NCBI RefSeq assembly: GCF_014042365.1
Contig: NZ_JACEZS010000037.1
Coordinates: 1-36,878 of the forward strand
DNA length: 36,878 bases
Origin: Rugamonas fusca
Lineage (GTDB): Bacteria > Pseudomonadota > Gammaproteobacteria > Burkholderiales > Burkholderiaceae_D
Direction of reading: 5' to 3'
The notes under the pieces: generated by a model
The model's input: only the letters and a program-made list of their open reading frames with translations
Told to the model about the DNA's origin: nothing
Database searches by the model: none
Made by a program: the position numbers and the translations under genes
Part shown: piece by piece, positions 32,850 to 36,878 of the stretch
How the letters are laid out: the number at the start of each line of letters is the position of its first letter
How positions within the stretch are numbered: position 1 is the first letter of the stretch

Positions 32850-34025
32850 TTACACGGGCAAGGGCATGCTGATGTCGATGTGCGTGCCGCCATTGCTGGT
32901 GATGGCGATGTCGCCACGGATGGCCCATACCCGTTCGCGCATGCCGACCAGGCCGAACGAGGATGCCTTGTCCATGTCCTGTTCGGCGATGCCGCGGCCG
33001 TCGTCCTGGATGGCGATGTGCAGCGTGGCGCCGCGCCGGTGCAGTGTCAGCGACACGTTGCGGGCCTGGGCGTGGCGGGCGATATTGGTCAGCGCTTCCT
33101 GCACGATGCGGAAGATGGCCGTGCTGTAGTTATCGTCCAGCACCAGTTCTTCCTCGCACGCGTCGAGCGTGCAGCTGATGCCGTGGCGTGCCACGAACTC
33201 CTGTCGCATGCTGTCGAGCGCGAAGAACAGGCCGCCTTCGTCCAGCGCGCGCGGGCGCAGGTTGCTGGCGATGCGGCGCAGCGAGGTGATGGCCGACAGC
33301 AGCACGCCGTCCATGCTGGACAGCAGCTTGCGGACGGCGTCGTTGGCGGCCGGCTGCTGCTGCAGCAAGGTCAGGTCCATGCGTAGCGTGGCCAGCAGCT
33401 GGCCCAGGTCGTCGTGCAGTTCGCGCGCGATGTGGGTGCGTTCCTCCTCGCGGATGGTTTGCAGCGCGGCCGACAGTTCGCGCAACTGGGTGTAGGACTG
33501 TTCCAGTTTTTTCTGCACCTGTTTGCGCTCGGTCACGTCGCGCAGGATGATGGTGTGGATCTGCCGTCCATCCTCGGTCAGGCTGGAAATCGAGCCTTCC
33601 AGGGGAAAATACTGGCCGCTTGCCTTGAGGCCGGTGACGGCATAGTCGCTGGCGCGCCGGCCTTTCATGCGCAGCCGGATGCCGGTGGCGCCGAAGTATT
33701 GAAGTGGCGGGCCGTCGGGCGGGGCGCGCTGTTCACGGGGGATGTACTGTTGCAGCGAAGTCCCCTCCATGGCCTGCACGGTGGTGCCGAACATGGCCGC
33801 GGCCGAGGGGTTGGCCAATACGATGGTTTGGTTGTCGTCGGTGGAAATGATGGCGTCGCTGGCGTGCTGGATGATGCTGCGGCTGTGGCTGCCGGCATCG
33901 CCCGCCAGCCGGCGCGACTGGCGCAGCGGCGCGGCCATCCGGCGCGCCAGTCGCGCGCCCAGCAGCAGCAGTGCCGCCAGCGCGGACAAGGCCAGCGGCC
34001 AGGCGGATTTTCTGGTCAGGGTCAT
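32850..34025 (-). CDS. PAS-containing NarX/DesK-type sensor histidine kinase (orphan)
   Basis: The 391-residue protein has one N-terminal membrane helix (about 8-24), a PAS domain (about 47-165), a HisKA_3 dimerisation domain with the phosphate-accepting histidine in RELHDDLGQLL (H204), and an ATPase domain. The ATPase domain carries an N box (EALTNIARHA, near 305-314), DDGRG and FGLVGMRERV. Kinases of this kind normally partner NarL-type regulators, but none lies beside it. The neighbouring regulator is of LytTR type with its own kinase. The signal is unknown. Confidence 0.92.
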   Translation of the reverse strand: MTLTRKSAWPLALSALAALLLLGARLARRMAAPLRQSRRLAGDAGSHSRSIIQHASDAIISTDDNQTIVLANPSAAAMFGTTVQAMEGTSLQQYIPREQRAPPDGPPLQYFGATGIRLRMKGRRASDYAVTGLKASGQYFPLEGSISSLTEDGRQIHTIILRDVTERKQVQKKLEQSYTQLRELSAALQTIREEERTHIARELHDDLGQLLATLRMDLTLLQQQPAANDAVRKLLSSMDGVLLSAITSLRRIASNLRPRALDEGGLFFALDSMRQEFVARHGISCTLDACEEELVLDDNYSTAIFRIVQEALTNIARHAQARNVSLTLHRRGATLHIAIQDDGRGIAEQDMDKASSFGLVGMRERVWAIRGDIAITSNGGTHIDISMPLPV

Positions 34026-34121
34026 GGCACGCCTCCTTGCCGCCGGAGAGGGCGGCCGTGCGTGTCACACTAATACAGGAGGCGGCTGCGGTGTTGAGCT
34101 GACGCAGAAGTGCGTGGGCAC

Positions 34122-34883
34122 TTACATCTGCTTGAACAGGTGCAGGAAGCTGCGGCTCACTTCCAGCTTGTCCGGTTTACCCTTGATCATGACCAGGTGG
34201 CGGCCGCGAATGTCGCGCGTGACGCCTTCGATGGCATTCACATTGACCAGCGTGGCGCGGTGGATCTGCCAGAACAGCGACGGGTCCAGCTCCTCGGCCA
34301 GGTCGCGCACGGGCTTGCGGATCAGCGCTTCGTAGCGGTCGGTCTGCACGCAGGTGTATTTTTCGTCGGAGCGGAAGAACAGGATTTCCTCCACCGGGAT
34401 CATGCGCAAGTCCTGACCGATGCTGGCCTGTATCCATTGCAGGTAAGTGGGCTTGGGCGCCGTGATCTTTTCCGCCAGTTGCGACAGCATGGCCGTGACG
34501 CTGGCGTTCATGTCCGATTCCGGCTTGGCCAGGCGCGTCTTGAGACGGTCGACCGTGATCTGCAGGCGCTCGGGCTCGGGCGGTTTGAGCACGTAGTCGA
34601 TGGCGCCGCGCTCGAATGCTTCCACGGCGTAGGCGTCATAGGCCGTCACGAATACGATGTGGCTTTTGTTGCCGATGGCGCTGGCCGCTTCCATGCCGGT
34701 CTTGCCGGGCATGCGGATGTCGAGGAAGGTGAAGTCGGGTTTGAGCTGGTCGACCAGCTCGATGGCTTCCTCGCCGTTCTTAGCTTCGCCGATAATGTCC
34801 AGCTCCGGCCACACCTGGTTCAGGCGCATGCGCAGCTGGTCGCGCATCAAACGTTCATCGTCGGCAAGGATTGCGGTTGGCAT
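34122..34883 (-). CDS. LytTR-family response regulator
   Basis: The 253-residue protein has a receiver domain (1-120) with acidic pocket DDE (8-10), phosphorylation site D55 in FTFLDIRMPGK and the conserved lysine in YVLKPPEP. Residues about 148-253 form a LytTR DNA-binding domain (FFRSDEKYTCV, FWQIHRATLVNVNAIEGV). AlgR of Pseudomonas has the same architecture. The kinase gene lies 83 bases upstream on the same strand. The AT-rich gap may hold a second promoter. Target genes cannot be deduced. Confidence 0.94.
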   Translation of the reverse strand: MPTAILADDERLMRDQLRMRLNQVWPELDIIGEAKNGEEAIELVDQLKPDFTFLDIRMPGKTGMEAASAIGNKSHIVFVTAYDAYAVEAFERGAIDYVLKPPEPERLQITVDRLKTRLAKPESDMNASVTAMLSQLAEKITAPKPTYLQWIQASIGQDLRMIPVEEILFFRSDEKYTCVQTDRYEALIRKPVRDLAEELDPSLFWQIHRATLVNVNAIEGVTRDIRGRHLVMIKGKPDKLEVSRSFLHLFKQM

Positions 34884-34966
34884 GGTGGTAAAGTTGTAAA
34901 ATTAAGGTATTAATTATTCAACGAAACGATGTAATTATCAATCGTCCCTGTCTTTTGTGTTGCCCT

Positions 34967-36277
34967 TTATTTCGCAAGCTGGTAGGGCACTTCGATGGTG
35001 GCGATCACGCCGGTGGGGCTGTTGGCCGCGATCAGCAATTGCGCCTGGTCGCCGTGCAGCAGTTTCAGGCGCTCCCGGATGGTCATCAGTCCCAGGCCCG
35101 TGCCGTCGCTGGGGACGGCGCCGAAACCGAGGCCGTCATCCGTGACGATCACGCGCAGCTTGTTGTGCGCCACTTCGGCCCGCACTTTCAGCGTGCCGCC
35201 TTCCGGTTTCGCTTCCAGCCCGTGCTTGATGGCGTTTTCCACCATCGATTGCAGCATCATGGGTGGGAAGGCGGCCGTGCGCAAGCCATCGGGGATGTCG
35301 AAGTCCACCGTCAGGCGCTCCTCCATCCGCATTTTGAGCAGGTTCAAGTAGGCCAGCACCATGTCCGCTTCGCGGCCCAGGTTGGTGATCAGGGTGTTGT
35401 CGCGCATTTGTGGCAGCACGGCGCGCAGGTATTTGATCAGGCTGCGCTGCATGGCCGAGGCTCGCGGCGGATTGGTTTCGATCAGGTGCTCGACCGAGGC
35501 CAGCGTGTTGAAGAGGAAGTGCGGTTCGACCTGGGCTTGCATCATCTGCATCTTCGCTTCGCTGAGCTGGCGCTGCATGGATTCGCGCTCGGCGGCCGCG
35601 TTGGCCGTCATGGTCTGGGCTTCGGCCCGTTTCTTCCCACCCATCAGGGCCTTGGTGCCGAACAGCGCCAGGACCAGCAGCGACACGAAACTCTTGAACC
35701 AGGTCGAGGCCTGGCGGTGGTAGCGGGTCACTTTCTGTTCGGCTGCGTCGTCCACGGCTTCCTCGATCGCGTTCGACAATTCCTCGCCAATTTGGGGTGG
35801 CAGGTCAATATGGACTTCTTCGCCTGGCAGGCTGGGCAGCGCGGGTGTGGACGGCGCGGTTGACTTGGCGTGCTTGCCCGCCTTGACGGGGGGGTCCGGT
35901 GGCGAAGGTGGTTCGGCGGGTTCGGCGGGCTGTGGCGACTCCGGTGTTTCGGCGGGCGCTGAGGCGCTCGCGCTGGCGCCATCTTTGCGCAGTTTGCCCC
36001 GTGGGTTGAAGTGGATGCCACTGTCGTCAATCAGGATATTGGTCTCGCCGTTCTTGCGGTTGGGGCGCTTGGGGGTGTTGACCACTACTTCCTCGTCCGG
36101 GCTGGATGAGAACAATTCCTCCTGGAGAATGGAGCCGGCTATCAGCATCAGTGCCGCGAACATCAGGAACTTCCACCATGACAATTGCGTTACCCAGGTC
36201 GCGGTCGCGTCGAAGCCGCGGTGCAGCCAGGCGGCGACACTTTTCAGGATTTCTTGAATTTTCGGCAAGGGCAGCAT
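34967..36277 (-). CDS. LytS/AlgZ-type sensor histidine kinase
   Basis: The 436-residue protein has a membrane helix (about 34-51) and a long segment rich in proline, serine and alanine (about 100-155), followed by an acidic stretch (about 153-180). A second helix (about 196-213) and a coiled coil (215-248) come next, then a His_kinase domain with H253 in VEPHFLFNTLASVEH and an ATPase domain (ENAIKHGLE, DDGLGFG, GTGLGLMTIRERL). It should phosphorylate the LytTR regulator encoded downstream. The disordered loop between the helices is unusual, and its location suggests a periplasmic sensor or spacer. The signal is unknown. Confidence 0.93.
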   Translation of the reverse strand: MLPLPKIQEILKSVAAWLHRGFDATATWVTQLSWWKFLMFAALMLIAGSILQEELFSSSPDEEVVVNTPKRPNRKNGETNILIDDSGIHFNPRGKLRKDGASASASAPAETPESPQPAEPAEPPSPPDPPVKAGKHAKSTAPSTPALPSLPGEEVHIDLPPQIGEELSNAIEEAVDDAAEQKVTRYHRQASTWFKSFVSLLVLALFGTKALMGGKKRAEAQTMTANAAAERESMQRQLSEAKMQMMQAQVEPHFLFNTLASVEHLIETNPPRASAMQRSLIKYLRAVLPQMRDNTLITNLGREADMVLAYLNLLKMRMEERLTVDFDIPDGLRTAAFPPMMLQSMVENAIKHGLEAKPEGGTLKVRAEVAHNKLRVIVTDDGLGFGAVPSDGTGLGLMTIRERLKLLHGDQAQLLIAANSPTGVIATIEVPYQLAK

Positions 36278-36425
36278 GTAAGACTTTCAGGAAACGGATG
36301 GTCAAGCATGGAGCAAGTGTAGCGAAAGCCTAACTCTTGGTGCCATGCAATTGCGACAGCCTGCAGGAAATGGGGATTGAAACGAAGTGGGGCGGGGCAG
36401 GCTGTGTGGCACACCAAAAAAGGGC

Positions 36426-36455
36426 TTGCCAAGTTCAAGACGGTTTTGCTATAGT
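36426..36455 (+). promoter_or_regulatory. rRNA operon promoter (sigma-70)
   Basis: TTGCCA (36426-36431) and TATAGT (36450-36455) are separated by 18 bases. A GC-rich discriminator (CGCCTCCCCGC) follows, as is typical of stringently controlled rRNA promoters, and an A tract (36415-36420) could serve as an UP-like element. The predicted start is about 360 bases before 16S. Confidence 0.75.
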
Positions 36456-36626
36456 TCGCCTCCCCGCTGAAACGCACGCAAAATATTGCAGTAGCGAAGT
36501 AAAACGAGGCGCTGGTAAAAACAGTGAGGTAGTTGACGAAATAAGCGAAGTGCTTCATACTCTTCTTTCTCTGCACTGATAAACACAACGATTTGTCGAA
36601 TAACGCAGGGGATAGTACCGAATAAG

Positions 36627-36639
36627 TTCTTTAACAATT
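36627..36639 (+). promoter_or_regulatory. rRNA leader boxA antitermination site
   Basis: TTCTTTAACAATT closely matches the boxA of enterobacterial rRNA leaders (CTCTTTAACAATT), the binding site of NusB-S10 that protects rRNA transcription from Rho. Confidence 0.8.
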
Positions 36640-36820
36640 CACAGTCGATAAGTGTGGACGTTTGATGGAAGTGCACGCGAGGCTAGTCCTCGTGATACTT
36701 AAAATATCAAATGTTCACAAGAAATAAATTAATAGGATACTCGCAAGAGTAGCCTGTCAGTATTTTGAGTGAGCGACCCGCTAGCAATAGCGGTGGCAGC
36801 AATGCCAAAAAACAGAGATT

Positions 36821-36878
36821 AAACTGAAGAGTTTGATCCTGGCTCAGATTGAACGCTGGCGGCATGCCTTACACATGC
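36821..36878 (+). rRNA. 16S ribosomal RNA, 5' end (partial)
   Basis: The sequence contains the universal bacterial 5' primer site GAGTTTGATCCTGGCTCAG (36829-36847), followed by ATTGAACGCTGGCGGCATGCC, the usual betaproteobacterial continuation. The mature 5' end is placed at AAACTGAAG by comparison with E. coli AAATTGAAG and may be off by a base or two. The gene runs out of the window. Confidence 0.98.

Larger units (their letters stand above)
36278..36820 (+). other. Intergenic and leader region of the ribosomal RNA operon
   Basis: I see no gene in these 543 bases. The left part (36278-36400) is the upstream region of the LytS-type kinase. From 36426 the rRNA promoter and leader begin. Leader hairpins include TACTC-GCAA-GAGTA (near 36739-36752) and CCGCTA-GCAA-TAGCGG (near 36778-36793). 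A boxA-like antitermination site is listed separately. Confidence 0.85.

Noticed and set aside
36244..36676. Short open frames on both strands over the rRNA promoter and leader
   Set aside because: They overlap the rRNA promoter, boxA and leader hairpins and lack ribosome sites or homology.
1..36878. CRISPR arrays, tRNA genes, complete insertion sequences or prophage
   Set aside because: I saw no regularly spaced direct repeats, no tRNA cloverleaf sequences and no transposase or phage structural gene. The only mobile-element DNA is the intron end and the small repeats listed.

Overview
The window is chromosomal DNA of a GC-rich betaproteobacterium. It is most likely a member of the Oxalobacteraceae (Massilia, Duganella or Janthinobacterium type). 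The evidence is the 5' end of a betaproteobacterial 16S rRNA gene at the right edge, a prpBC-acnD-prpF operon driven by sigma-54, the cysI-DUF934-cysH-cysD-cysN arrangement, a porin of the Burkholderiales type, and repeat elements of a kind I associate with this family. Genus placement is inference. Almost all of the window is ordinary, densely packed housekeeping DNA.

Left edge (1-830): the last ~125 bases are the 3' end (domains V and VI) of a group II intron. Next comes a two-gene toxin-antitoxin unit on the minus strand, toxin first, with a 4-base overlap and a likely operator over the toxin start. Region 827-11090 is a propionate/short-chain-acid block. PrpR (minus) diverges from prpB-prpC-acnD-prpF (plus) across a textbook -24/-12 promoter and a candidate PrpR site. 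A DUF485 protein and an ActP-like permease follow. The pathway is the AcnD/PrpF variant of the 2-methylcitrate cycle; no prpD is present here. Three structured non-coding elements sit between these genes: a MITE-like inverted repeat (prpB/prpC), a terminator-like hairpin (acnD/prpF) and a perfect 82-base palindrome (after prpF).

Region 11217-19305 holds a six-PAS GGDEF-EAL protein, exonuclease III, a 500-base AT-rich stretch leading into two small genes of unknown function, CreA, a small lipoprotein and leucyl aminopeptidase. Region 19424-22094 is lptF-lptG, with a CbiX-like sirohydrochlorin chelatase gene overlapping the end of lptG.

Region 22118-30786 is dominated by assimilatory sulfate reduction on the minus strand: cysI, DUF934, cysH (Fe-S APS reductase type), cysD, cysN and cobA. 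CysB is encoded divergently upstream. CobA, and possibly CbiX, would supply siroheme for CysI. A glutaminyl cyclotransferase and a secreted hypothetical protein lie downstream.

Region 30832-36878 holds a methyltransferase, a porin, an orphan NarX-type sensor kinase, and a LytTR response regulator with its LytS-type kinase (all three signalling genes on minus). It ends with the promoter, leader and first bases of a ribosomal RNA operon on plus.

I found no clear undescribed defence or mobile system. The best leads are the 82-base palindrome, the inverted-repeat element inside the prp operon, the A-B-A-B-A PAS duplication, and the AT-rich island with a phage-like small protein.
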